NCBI RefSeq assembly: GCF_000342005.1
Contig: NZ_AOHO01000069.1
Span: forward strand, 158,423-222,422
DNA from: Amycolatopsis decaplanina DSM 44594
GTDB taxonomy: Bacteria > Actinomycetota > Actinomycetes > Mycobacteriales > Pseudonocardiaceae
Length of the DNA: 64,000 bases
Reading direction: 5' to 3'
Of this stretch, positions 36,236 to 44,191 are shown piece after piece (the stretch's first letter is position 1; every line of letters begins with the position of its first letter). The notes below the pieces were generated by a model that ran no database searches, was not told the DNA's origin, and saw only the letters and a list, made by a program, of their open reading frames with translations. The translations under genes and the position numbers were made by a program.

Positions 36236-36841
36236 CTATGGGTTGAGCCACCCCGCGGCCGCTACCAAACCGTTGCCGGTCACCTGGTGCCCGCCGGGGT
36301 GACGGTGGGCGACGACGTCCGCGCCGCGCTCGCGCAGATCACGGACGAGCGCCTCCGTCGAAGCCAGCGGCGCCATCGGATCGTGTTCGCCGTTCGACAG
36401 GAAGACCCGCGTACCGGACAGATCGTTCCGTGGCGGGGAAGGAAGCGGCGACATCGCCGCGAACAGCGCGGCCTCCCTGACGGCGTCCGGGCGGAGAAGG
36501 GTCACCGCGGCGGCGATGTTGGCGCCGTTGGAGAACCCGATGGCGACCAGCCGCCGGTCCCCGAGGCCGTACTCCTCGCGCGAGGCGATCACGAAATCGG
36601 CCAGCTGGTTCGCGCGGAGGACGACGTCCTCGTGGTCGAAAACGCCCTCCGCCAGCCGGCGGAACCACCGGGCCGCACCGTGTTCCGACACCGGCCCGGC
36701 CGGCGCGAGCAGCGCCGACGCCGGGCTCAGCTGCCGGGCGAGCGACACGAGATCGTCCGGCCCGCCGCCGGTGCCGTGCAGGAGCAGCAGCACCGGCTCG
36801 TCGGGCACCCCTTCGACGTACTTGTGCTCCAAGGTGATCAT
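36236..36841 (-). CDS. mhqD: Alpha/beta hydrolase (MhqD-like carboxylesterase)
   Basis: A 201-residue hydrolase of the phospholipase/carboxylesterase group. It has LLLLHGTGGGPDDL (oxyanion loop), the nucleophile in GFSNGANIAA, the acid in SNGEHDPMAP, and the His in HPGGHQVTG. It overlaps the preceding dioxygenase gene by four bases (ATGA). In Bacillus subtilis mhqN-mhqO-mhqD a similar esterase works with a VOC dioxygenase in resistance to methylhydroquinone and diamide. The same pair, next to a MarR gene, supports that role here by context. Confidence 0.85.
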   Translation of the reverse strand: MITLEHKYVEGVPDEPVLLLLHGTGGGPDDLVSLARQLSPASALLAPAGPVSEHGAARWFRRLAEGVFDHEDVVLRANQLADFVIASREEYGLGDRRLVAIGFSNGANIAAAVTLLRPDAVREAALFAAMSPLPSPPRNDLSGTRVFLSNGEHDPMAPLASTEALVRDLRERGADVVAHRHPGGHQVTGNGLVAAAGWLNP

Positions 36842-37797
36842 CGCGGGTTGTTCTCGCTCGGGAGGTCCAGCTTCGGCAGCATGGCCTCGATGTCCTCGCG
36901 CTGGGGTTCCAGCCACGGCGGCAGCTTCAGCGCGCGGCCGAGTTCCAGCATCGGCTCGTCGATCGCGAAGCCGGGTTCGTCGGTCGCGACCTCGAGCAGG
37001 GTGCCGCCCGGCTCGCGGAAGTAGATCGAGCGGAAGTATTGACGGTCCAAAATGGACGTCACGTTCACGCCGTCGTCGATCAGCTCGTCCCGCCACGCGG
37101 CCTGGGTCTGTTCGTCCGGCGCGCGCCAGGCGACGTGGTGCACGGTGCCCGCCGCCACCAGCCCGCGCGGGGCGTCCGGCGTCACGAGGACGTCGACGAG
37201 CGCGCCGGGGCCACCCTCACCGGCGGAGAACCGGAGGCGATTGCCCTCTTGCTGTTCGAAGGCCAGGCCGAGGCCATCGGTCAGCATCCCGGCGGTCGCG
37301 TCCTCTTTGGACACCGAAAGCGTGACGGAGTGCAGACCGCGGATGGCGTGCTCGGCGGGGACGAGCTTCGTGTCCCACGGGTCGCGCGGGTCACCCTGCG
37401 GATGCGCGACGAGCGCGAGCTTCAAGCCGTCCGGGTCGAGGAAGGTGAGCGTCTCCTCGCCGTCGGAGTCGCGGACCTGGCTCGTCTCGACGCGGTTTTC
37501 GGCGAGGTGCCGCTTCCACCAGCCGAGTGAGGCCTCCGGTACGGAGAACGACGTCGTGGTCGCCTGGCCGGTGCCGTGACGACCCTTCGGCGCGTCCTTC
37601 CACGGGAAGAACGTCATCAGCGAGCCGGGCTTGCCGGACCCGTCGCCGTAGTAGAGGTGGTACGTGCCGGGGTCGTCGAAGTTCACGGTGGTCTTCACCA
37701 GCCGCAGGCCGAGTGCCCGGGTGTAGAAGTCCGCGTTGCGCTGGGGGTCGCCACCGATGGCGGTGACGTGGTGCAGGCCCGAAGTCTTGATCGACAT
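36838..37797 (-). CDS. mhqO: Ring-cleaving dioxygenase, VOC/glyoxalase superfamily (MhqO-like)
   Basis: A 319-residue protein with two VOC modules. The first begins GLHHVTAIGGDPQRNADFYT with a metal His; the second begins GLHSVTLSV; later TVHHVAWRAPDE and FREPGGTLLEVATDEPGF give the other His and the Glu ligand. Members cleave hydroquinones or hydroxylated aromatics. ATG 37797 has GGAGGGG ahead. The promoter region shared with the MarR gene holds two palindromes, see 37844. Confidence 0.9.
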   Translation of the reverse strand: MSIKTSGLHHVTAIGGDPQRNADFYTRALGLRLVKTTVNFDDPGTYHLYYGDGSGKPGSLMTFFPWKDAPKGRHGTGQATTTSFSVPEASLGWWKRHLAENRVETSQVRDSDGEETLTFLDPDGLKLALVAHPQGDPRDPWDTKLVPAEHAIRGLHSVTLSVSKEDATAGMLTDGLGLAFEQQEGNRLRFSAGEGGPGALVDVLVTPDAPRGLVAAGTVHHVAWRAPDEQTQAAWRDELIDDGVNVTSILDRQYFRSIYFREPGGTLLEVATDEPGFAIDEPMLELGRALKLPPWLEPQREDIEAMLPKLDLPSENNPR

Positions 37798-37843
37798 GAT
37801 GCCCCTCCTCTGGAGCCGGTGAACTCAAGCTAACCCGATAACC

Positions 37844-37879
37844 TCTCGCGCGCAAGATATATTCCAGGAAGAGTTCTGG
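37844..37879. promoter_or_regulatory. Candidate MarR operators between mhqO and the MarR gene
   Basis: TCTCGCGCGCAAGA at 37844-37857 is a 14-base palindrome with one mismatched pair. At 37864-37879 CCAG...CTGG half-sites are 8 bases apart. They are 47 and 17 bases from the nearest start codons, in a 98-base divergent intergenic stretch. Candidate sites for the divergent MarR protein. Confidence 0.5.
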
Positions 37880-37895
37880 GTGTACCCTCGCACGC

Positions 37896-38357
37896 GTGAC
37901 GGTGGTGAAATCGGAGGAACCGAACGACGACGAAGTGGTCACGTGGTGGGGGCTGGTGATCGAGGGCTACCTGGCCACGCAGAACAAGCTGATGGGCGAG
38001 ATCGCCGAACGGTTCGGCCTGGCGCCGGCTTCGTTCGACATCCTGCTGCGGCTCGTGCGATCACCCGAGCACCGGATGCCGATGACGCGGCTGGCCGTCG
38101 AGGCGGCGTTGTCCAGCGGCGGATTCACCAAGGTCGCGGACCGGCTCGTCGCCGCGGACCTGATCTGCCGCGTGCCGAGCCCGGACGACCGCCGCGTCAC
38201 GTTCGCCGCGCTCACCGACCACGGCCTCGACGTCGCGCAAAAGGCGAGAGAGGCGTGCGCGGAGATCCTGCGGCGCATCGTCCTGACTCCGCTCGGCGAC
38301 GACGCGTCCGGCCTCGCCGAGGCGATGCGGACTTTGCGCACCGTCAACGGCTCGTGA
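37896..38357 (+). CDS. MarR-family regulator (MhqR-like position)
   Basis: A 153-residue winged-helix repressor. It has LAPASFDILLRLVRS, the recognition helix AVEAALSSGGFTKVADRLV and the wing RVPSPDDRRVTFAALTDHG. It is divergent from mhqO-mhqD. In Bacillus, MhqR (MarR family) represses the same pair and is released by quinone-like electrophiles. There is no obvious Cys near the dimer interface; redox sensing by thiols would be unexpected. The start is GTG 37896; other GTGs shortly downstream are possible. Confidence 0.88.
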   Translation: MTVVKSEEPNDDEVVTWWGLVIEGYLATQNKLMGEIAERFGLAPASFDILLRLVRSPEHRMPMTRLAVEAALSSGGFTKVADRLVAADLICRVPSPDDRRVTFAALTDHGLDVAQKAREACAEILRRIVLTPLGDDASGLAEAMRTLRTVNGS

Positions 38358-38367
38358 CACCCCCGCC

Positions 38368-38465
38368 GATCACGCGTGCTCGACGCCGGAACTCGCGTGC
38401 TTGAAGCCGGAACTCGTGAGATCCGGCTTCAAGCACGCGAGATCCGGCTTCAAGCACGCGTGATC
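38368..38465. repeat. Inverted repeat array, repeat family C
   Basis: Starts GATCACGCGTGCT and ends AGCACGCGTGATC; inside are CGCCGGAACTCGCGTGCTTG and CTTCAAGCACGCGAGATCCGG units, so about 45-base arms pair with few mismatches. It lies between convergent genes (MarR and benzoate-CoA ligase), like its relative at 10883-10986. Confidence 0.8.
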
Positions 38466-38473
38466 AGCGAGGG

Positions 38474-40081
38474 TCAGCCGGGCAGGGGCGAGGCGGGATC
38501 GGGCTGGTAGGCCCGCACCTCGTACATGTCCCGCACCAGTTCCCGGATGACGTTGCGCCGGATCTTCCCGGTCGCCGTCTTCGGCAGTTCGCCCAGCTCG
38601 ACGACGCCCCGCGGCCGTTTGAACGACGCCAGCCCGGCCCGGCAGAACTCGATCAGCTCGTCCGCGTCCAACCGGCGGCCGGGCACGCCGACCACGCACG
38701 CGACCGCTTTCTCGATGCCGTCGGCGTCGAAGGCGGCCACCACCGCGACCTCGGCGACCGCCGGATGCTGCAGCAGCCTGTCCTCGACCTCGGCGGGCGA
38801 TACCCAGATCCCGCCCGGTTTCAGCATGTCGTTGAAACGCCCCAGACAGGTGTAGCTCCCGTCGGCGTCGCGCACGAAGCTGTCACCCGTCCGCAGCCAC
38901 TCGCCCTGGAAGACCTGCTTCGTCGTCTCGTACCGCGCCCAGTACCCGGTCGCGATCGACGGCCCGGCGACGAACAGCTCACCGGGCTGCCCGTCCGGGA
39001 CCGGCGCGCCGTGTTCGTCGCGCAGCGCGATCTCGTAGCCCGGCACCGGCACCCCGGTGCTGCCGGGACGGACCTGACGCGGCCGGTTGGACAGGAAGAT
39101 GTGCAACGCCTCCGTCGAGCCGATCCCGTCGAGGATCTCGACGCCGAACCGGTCGCGGAACCGTTCGTACAGCACGGCGGGCAGCGGTTCCCCCGCCGAA
39201 ACCGCTTGGCGCACCGAGGCGAACGTGTCGTCGGGGATGTCGCTGGCGAGCAGCGCGGCGTAGAAGGTCGGGACGGCGAAGAACAACGTCGGCCGCTCGG
39301 CGCGGGCCCTGGCGGCGATCAGGCCCGGGGTCGGCCTCGCCGGTTCGAGCAGCGTCGTGCCGCCCGCCGCGAGCGGGAAGAACGCCGAATTCCCCAAGCC
39401 ATAGGCGAAGAACAGCTTCGGGACGGAAAGGAACCGGTCGTTCGGACCGACGTCCAGAACTCCGCGCGCGTACGTCTCGCAGACCGCGCGGATGCCCGCG
39501 TGCCGGTGCATCGCACCCTTCGGCTTGCCCGTCGTCCCCGAGGTGTACAGCCAGAGCGCGGGCGAGTCCTCCCAGGTCGGCGCCGGTTCGAAACCATCGT
39601 CGTCCACTGTGGACAGGTCGCTCCACTGATGCGCGCGGACCCCGGACGGCAGTTCGGCCGCCTTGGCCCTGTCCAGCACGACGTCGGTGACCTCCGGCGC
39701 CAGCCCCAGCCCGATCGTCGCCTGCGCGGCGAACTCGCCGGAGACGCACAGGACCCTGGCCCGCGAATCGGCGAGCATCTTGCCGAGGTCCAGTCCGGTG
39801 ACCATGGTGGACACCGGCACCGCGACCGCTCCGGCCAGCATCGCGCCGAGGATCCCGGTGAGCAGTTCGACGTCGTCGACCATGCAGAACAGGACCCGCT
39901 CCTCCGGGCGGACGCCGATCGCCTTCAGCCCCGCCGCGACCCGGCGGCTTTCGGCCGCCAGCTCCGCGTACGTGAGACTTCGCCTCGGCGAAACGACCGC
40001 GTCCTTCGCGCCTCGCCCTTCCGCCAGATGCCGGTCGAGCAGGTAGCTCGCCGCGTTGAACCCGGTAGCAGCAGCGTTCAC
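38474..40081 (-). CDS. bclA: Benzoate--CoA ligase
   Basis: A 535-residue acyl-adenylate-forming enzyme that activates benzoate (or a hydroxybenzoate) to its CoA thioester. It has the AMP loop LWLYTSGTTGKPKGAMHRHAG, FLSVPKLFFAYGLGNS, DGIGSTEALHIFLSN, GEWLRTGDSFV and the C-terminal lysine in PKTATGKIRR. These match the benzoate-CoA ligase subfamily. It is last in the operon boxC-boxB-ligase, 19 bases after boxB, and gives benzoyl-CoA to BoxB. GTG 40081 has AAGGTG ahead. Confidence 0.92.
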   Translation of the reverse strand: MNAAATGFNAASYLLDRHLAEGRGAKDAVVSPRRSLTYAELAAESRRVAAGLKAIGVRPEERVLFCMVDDVELLTGILGAMLAGAVAVPVSTMVTGLDLGKMLADSRARVLCVSGEFAAQATIGLGLAPEVTDVVLDRAKAAELPSGVRAHQWSDLSTVDDDGFEPAPTWEDSPALWLYTSGTTGKPKGAMHRHAGIRAVCETYARGVLDVGPNDRFLSVPKLFFAYGLGNSAFFPLAAGGTTLLEPARPTPGLIAARARAERPTLFFAVPTFYAALLASDIPDDTFASVRQAVSAGEPLPAVLYERFRDRFGVEILDGIGSTEALHIFLSNRPRQVRPGSTGVPVPGYEIALRDEHGAPVPDGQPGELFVAGPSIATGYWARYETTKQVFQGEWLRTGDSFVRDADGSYTCLGRFNDMLKPGGIWVSPAEVEDRLLQHPAVAEVAVVAAFDADGIEKAVACVVGVPGRRLDADELIEFCRAGLASFKRPRGVVELGELPKTATGKIRRNVIRELVRDMYEVRAYQPDPASPLPG

Positions 40082-40100
40082 GGGCGCACCTTCTATCGGC

Positions 40101-41522
40101 TCAGCTCAGGTAAACGTATTCATAGTCGAACGGTTTCCCATTGATGCCCTGGCGTGGCGGCGCCACCCAGCTCGCGATCTTTCCTCGCTCGTACACCGGG
40201 TGCATCAGGGATCGGACGAAGGACAGGTCTTCAGGAGTGGGCAGCCACTTGCGTTTGCCGGCCAGCCAGGTCCGCTCGTCGACAACGGTGCCGTCGGGCG
40301 TCACATGGTGGCCGGAGTTTATGCCGACTTCGCGATTGAATCCAGGGTGCGGGAGGACGAATCGGAAGTCGACGCCCGCCTCGTCCAGGATCTTGTTCCA
40401 GCGGTTGACCCCGGTCTGGCAGTCGGCGCGGTACTCCTCCCGCAGGTCGAGGTTCAGCAGCAGGATGGCCGCGAGTTCCTCGGTCTCCCAGGTGCCGTCG
40501 GCTTTCGGCCGGGACAGCGATCCGGCGGCGTCGGTGAGCTTGTGGTCGTCCTTGCGGCGGGACTCCTGCCAGCGGCCTTTCAGTCCGGCGGTGTAGTAGT
40601 TCGCCGCGTTGGTCGACGTCTCGCCGCCGAACAGGTCGAGCGAGACGGTGTAGTGGAAGTTGAGGTAACGCTGGATGACGTCCAGCGGGATCCCGCCGTG
40701 CCCGGCGATGTCGAAGGTGTCGTGCTCGCGGATCAGTTCGGCACTGCGGGTGACCACCCTGTCGACACCCGTGGTGCCGACGAACATGTGGTGCGCCTCT
40801 TCCTTGAGCATGAATTCACAAGTGCGGGAAAGCGGGTCGAAGCCGCTTTCCTTGAGGGTGCCGAGCTGATACTTGCCATCACGATCGGTGAAATAGGTGA
40901 ACATGTAGAACGCGAGCCAATCCGCGGTCTCCTCATTGAAGGCGCCGAGGATCCGCGGGGCGTCCGGACTTCCGGAATTCCGGAGCAGCAATCCTTCCGC
41001 TTCGTCCCGGCCTTCGCGGCCGAAGTAGGCGTGCAGCAGATACACCATCGCCCACAGATGGCGGCCTTCTTCGACATTGACCTGGAAGAGGTTGCGCAGG
41101 TCGTAGAGGCTCGGCGCGGTGAGCCCGAGCAGTTTCTGCTGTTCGACCGACGCGGGCTCGGTGTCACCCTGGATGACGATGAGCCGCTGCAGGTCGGCGC
41201 GGTATTCGCCGGGAACCTGCTGCCAGGCGGGCTCGCCCTTGTGCTCGCCGAAGCCGATGACGCGGTTCGGATCCGGCTCCGCGAGGAAGATCCCCCACCG
41301 GTAGTCCGGCACGTTGACGTGGCCGAAATGCGCCCAGCCGTCCCGGCCGACACTGACCGCGGTGCGCAGGTAGACCCCCTGCGTCCGCAGCGTGGGGCCC
41401 ATTTCGCCCCACCAGTCCAGGAATTTCGGCTGCCATCCCTCCAGCGCACGCTGGAGGCGGCGGTCACCGGAGAGGTCGACGTTGTTGGGGATGTGCGCGT
41501 CGTAATCGATCTTGGTGGGCAT
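40101..41522 (-). CDS. boxB: Benzoyl-CoA 2,3-epoxidase, oxygenase component BoxB
   Basis: BoxB is a di-iron monooxygenase that epoxidises benzoyl-CoA, the first step of the aerobic box pathway. The 473-residue protein is full length. The di-iron motifs are EEGRH (Glu152, His155) and EEAHH (Glu242, His245), with further acidic residues near 120 and 212. It starts MPTKIDYDAHIPNNVDLSGD, typical for BoxB. It needs electrons from a reductase (BoxA in proteobacteria), which is not encoded here. Confidence 0.95.
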   Translation of the reverse strand: MPTKIDYDAHIPNNVDLSGDRRLQRALEGWQPKFLDWWGEMGPTLRTQGVYLRTAVSVGRDGWAHFGHVNVPDYRWGIFLAEPDPNRVIGFGEHKGEPAWQQVPGEYRADLQRLIVIQGDTEPASVEQQKLLGLTAPSLYDLRNLFQVNVEEGRHLWAMVYLLHAYFGREGRDEAEGLLLRNSGSPDAPRILGAFNEETADWLAFYMFTYFTDRDGKYQLGTLKESGFDPLSRTCEFMLKEEAHHMFVGTTGVDRVVTRSAELIREHDTFDIAGHGGIPLDVIQRYLNFHYTVSLDLFGGETSTNAANYYTAGLKGRWQESRRKDDHKLTDAAGSLSRPKADGTWETEELAAILLLNLDLREEYRADCQTGVNRWNKILDEAGVDFRFVLPHPGFNREVGINSGHHVTPDGTVVDERTWLAGKRKWLPTPEDLSFVRSLMHPVYERGKIASWVAPPRQGINGKPFDYEYVYLS

Positions 41523-41529
41523 GGGCTGT

Positions 41530-43122
41530 TCAAACCCGCTTCCTGTCGAAGACGGCCTTCTGACCGGTACCGTAGCGACGCAGCGCGCCCTCGGGCCCGG
41601 ATGCGTTCGGACGGGTGAAGATCCAGTTCTGCCAGGCGGCCAAGCGTCCGAAGATCTTGCTTTCCAGCGTCTCGGGCCCGACGAACCGGTGGTTCGCCTC
41701 CATCCCGGTCAAGGCGTCCGGACTGAGCGAAGCCCGTCCTTCCAGCGCGATCCGGATCTCGTCCGCCCAATCGAGGTCGTCCGGTGCGTCGGTGACCAGG
41801 CCGAGTTCGTTCACCTCCGCCGGGCTCAGCGGTTCGCCGCGTACCTCCGCGAGCCTCGCGACATGGTCCGGGTCGCCGAAGAACCGGGACTCGAGCCGGG
41901 TCAGGCCGTTGCCCATCGGGAAACGGCCGAAGTTGGCTTCGGACAACGTGATCGACGCACGTTCTTCACTGTCTTCGTCATCGATCGGCGGACCGTCCAA
42001 GATGTACTGCCGGTCCGCGGCGAGCGCGAGTTCCAGCAGGAGCCCGGCGTAGCAACCGCCAGGCTCGATGAGAGCGATCAGGCTGCGACTGGTGACGTCC
42101 AGCCGCTTCAGCGTCCGCTTGAAGTAGTGGACGATTTCGTTGCTCAGACAGTCTTTCGCGTCGAACACGGCGCGTTCGTGTTCGAGGACCTTCGCCGGAT
42201 CGCCCTCGGTGCGGAGCACCCACGTGCCGAGTTCGGGTTCGTTGGTACGCAGGCGAAGGATCGCGTCGTCCAGCTCGCGGGTGACGTCCAGCAACCAGCC
42301 GTCGTCGTCCTCGGGCCCTTTGACGGTGATCGTCGCTTCGGATCGGCCGTGGACGACCTCGACATAACGATGCGTCAGCGGCTTCAGTTCGACGCCTTCG
42401 CCGCCGAGCCGCTCGCTCGTCCGCGCGAACTCCTTCGCCCTGGCCAGCACGGCTTCGCGGAACCCCTGCCGCGGCACGAGTTCGTCGACGAGCCGCCAGT
42501 CGACGGCGGTCCGCCCCTTCACCCCGTCGGGGCGGGTGGCGAAGACGTCGGCGAGGTCCCGCCGCACGCCGCGTTTGTCGACCACCCTGGTGAGCCCGCC
42601 GGTGCCGGGGAGAACACCGAGGAGGGGCACCTCCGGCAGCGCGACGGTCGAGGCGTTGTCGTCGACCAGCAGGATCTTTTCGCAGGCGAGCGCGATTTCG
42701 TAACCACCGCCGGCACAGGCGCCGTTGACCGCCGCGACGTAGAGCTGACCGGAGTACGCGGCGGCGTCCTCCATGGCGTTGCGGGTCTCATTGGTGAATT
42801 TGCAGAAGTTCACCTTCCACTCGTGCGACGACGACGCCAGCATGCGGATGTTCGCGCCGGCACAGAAGACGTTGTCCTTCGCGCTGGTCACGATGACCAC
42901 GCGGACCCCGGGATGTTCGAACCGCAGCCGCTGCGTCGCGTCGTACAACTCGATGTCGACGCCGAGGTCGTACGAGTTGAGCTTGAGCTCGTAACCCGGT
43001 ACGAGACCCCCGTCCGCGTCGACATCGAGTTCGAGCCATGCGACGTCGCCATCGGTGGACAGTTTCCAGTGCCGATAGCCGCTGGGATGACGTTCGAACG
43101 TCACCGGTGTGGTCCGCGTCAC
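41530..43122 (-). CDS. boxC: 2,3-Epoxybenzoyl-CoA dihydrolase BoxC
   Basis: BoxC hydrolyses the epoxide ring to 3,4-didehydroadipyl-CoA semialdehyde and formate. The 530-residue protein has two crotonase-like halves. The first has VTSAKDNVFCAGANIRML and VNGACAGGGYEIALACE (oxyanion hole and substrate site); the second has IEPGGCYAGLLLELALAADR and SEANFGRFPMGNGLTRLESR. GTG 43122 (MTRTTPVTFERHPSGYRHW) has only a weak ribosome site. It is the first gene of the operon. A 34-base dyad begins 12 bases upstream of the start codon. Confidence 0.94.
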   Translation of the reverse strand: MTRTTPVTFERHPSGYRHWKLSTDGDVAWLELDVDADGGLVPGYELKLNSYDLGVDIELYDATQRLRFEHPGVRVVIVTSAKDNVFCAGANIRMLASSSHEWKVNFCKFTNETRNAMEDAAAYSGQLYVAAVNGACAGGGYEIALACEKILLVDDNASTVALPEVPLLGVLPGTGGLTRVVDKRGVRRDLADVFATRPDGVKGRTAVDWRLVDELVPRQGFREAVLARAKEFARTSERLGGEGVELKPLTHRYVEVVHGRSEATITVKGPEDDDGWLLDVTRELDDAILRLRTNEPELGTWVLRTEGDPAKVLEHERAVFDAKDCLSNEIVHYFKRTLKRLDVTSRSLIALIEPGGCYAGLLLELALAADRQYILDGPPIDDEDSEERASITLSEANFGRFPMGNGLTRLESRFFGDPDHVARLAEVRGEPLSPAEVNELGLVTDAPDDLDWADEIRIALEGRASLSPDALTGMEANHRFVGPETLESKIFGRLAAWQNWIFTRPNASGPEGALRRYGTGQKAVFDRKRV

Positions 43123-43134
43123 CGTTCCGATTGT

Positions 43135-43168
43135 CTACATCGCATTGATCAACGTCAATGTTGTGTAG
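43135..43168. promoter_or_regulatory. 34-bp composite dyad upstream of boxC, probable operator
   Basis: CTACA (43135) and TGTAG (43164) enclose CATTGA (43143) and TCAATG (43155); spacers of 3, 6 and 3 bases are symmetric, so 22 of 34 bases pair exactly. It is 12 bases ahead of the boxC GTG, covering the likely promoter or start site. It fits a dimeric repressor such as a MarR/TetR protein sensing an aromatic CoA ester. Confidence 0.65.
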
Positions 43169-43277
43169 AAAGTTGGTCACGGGGAGCGGGAGGAGCAGGT
43201 CGAGGAAACGGCGCGGCGCCGGGCACGTCTTAAGCCGGTTCGCCACACCCCACCACATCACCTACGGCGGTCGACCG

Positions 43278-43706
43278 TCACGTGTGCACGGGAGAAGCGG
43301 TGACCCGGTTGAGTTTCGCCGCCGCCCAGGTCACGAAGACCCACAACGCGAGCGCCGAGGCCGTGTCGGTGTAGATCGTGGCGAACCAGAAGGCCGGGAT
43401 CCGAGGCACGGCGACCAGGAAATGGCCGAGGCTCGCGAGGCCGGACAACGAGTAGACCACCAGGAACGCCAGCGCCCGCCAATAACGTCCGCGCAGGTAG
43501 TCGCGGTAGCCGGCGACCCCGAACGCGGTGAAGAGGACGTACGCGACGACGACCAAGGTGGCGGCGACGCCGACCGGGATCCCCTCGATCTGCGGGTAGT
43601 CCGCCGCCCTGATCACGTTGTGCGCGTAATGCAGCGTGGTGGACAGCAGCGTGAAGGCCAGGATCAGCCGCAGCGCGGTGAGCCCGCGGTTCCGAAGAGC
43701 TTCCAT
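43278..43706 (-). CDS. Four-helix membrane protein, function unknown
   Basis: A 142-residue integral membrane protein with four hydrophobic helices: about 10-30 (LTALRLILAFTLLSTTLHYA), 48-68 (VGVAATLVVVAYVLFTAFGV), 77-98 and 112-130. No motif tied to a known activity. ATG 43706 is 6 bases after AAGGGG. A GTG two codons earlier is inside the ribosome site. It is transcribed towards boxC's promoter region but ends 110 bases before it. A palindrome at 43732 may control it. Confidence 0.8.
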   Translation of the reverse strand: MEALRNRGLTALRLILAFTLLSTTLHYAHNVIRAADYPQIEGIPVGVAATLVVVAYVLFTAFGVAGYRDYLRGRYWRALAFLVVYSLSGLASLGHFLVAVPRIPAFWFATIYTDTASALALWVFVTWAAAKLNRVTASPVHT

Positions 43707-43731
43707 GATCACCCCCTTGCGATTTGATAGA

Positions 43732-43743
43732 TCGCTCTAGCGA
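43732..43743. promoter_or_regulatory. Short inverted repeat upstream of the membrane protein gene
   Basis: TCGCTCTAGCGA, five-base arms around CT, 26 bases upstream of the ATG at 43706 and flanked by GATA and TATC. Looks like a TetR-type half-site pair; no regulator gene adjoins. Confidence 0.35.
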
Positions 43744-43832
43744 GAGAGTATCGCATGGCCGGCGGGAGGTGAAGGAGCTCGTCAGGGGTGTGGGGCTATG
43801 GCGGCAGGGGCACCGGGGCGCGTGGCGTGACT

Positions 43833-43871
43833 GTGTGGATTTGGGGACGTCAGATGTCCCGAAATCCACAC
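43833..43871. repeat. Inverted repeat with GTGTGGATTT arms
   Basis: GTGTGGATTTGGGGAC (43833-43848) and GTCCCGAAATCCACAC (43856-43871) pair with one mismatch across 7 bases. It lies between divergent genes, unlike most other repeats here, and shares GATGTCCC with family D. Confidence 0.65.
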
Positions 43872-43967
43872 GGTCGCCGCGTTGACCTGCGGAAAGGAAG
43901 CTCTCGCGTATCGCGGCGAACAGTGGGTAACCGGTGGGTGAGGAAGCCCCGACCCACCGGAGGAACC

Positions 43968-44159
43968 ATGTCCGACCAGGAAGACCGCGAAGCAGCGGAC
44001 GGCCCCAGCCCCGCCGACGCGTCCGAGGAGGCCGTCCAGCTCAGCTCACCCGACGGCGGCGAGCCAGGGGACACCGAACCGGAGGAGGTCGCCGACTACG
44101 CGGGTACACAGCGGTCCGCCGGGCCGGAGAGCCAAGCCATGCACATCGAGGACGCGTAG
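43968..44159 (+). CDS. Small acidic protein, function unknown
   Basis: A 63-residue, strongly acidic, low-complexity protein (MSDQEDREAADGPSPADASE to SQAMHIEDA) without hydrophobic segments. The ATG is preceded by CCGGAGGAACC, an ideal ribosome site, which supports real translation. It lies 32 bases ahead of an alpha/beta hydrolase gene and may be co-transcribed. Similar short Asp/Glu-rich proteins are common in actinobacteria; function unknown. Confidence 0.65.
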   Translation: MSDQEDREAADGPSPADASEEAVQLSSPDGGEPGDTEPEEVADYAGTQRSAGPESQAMHIEDA

Positions 44160-44191
44160 CCGTTTCCGTCATCACCGGTCACACTGTGCCG

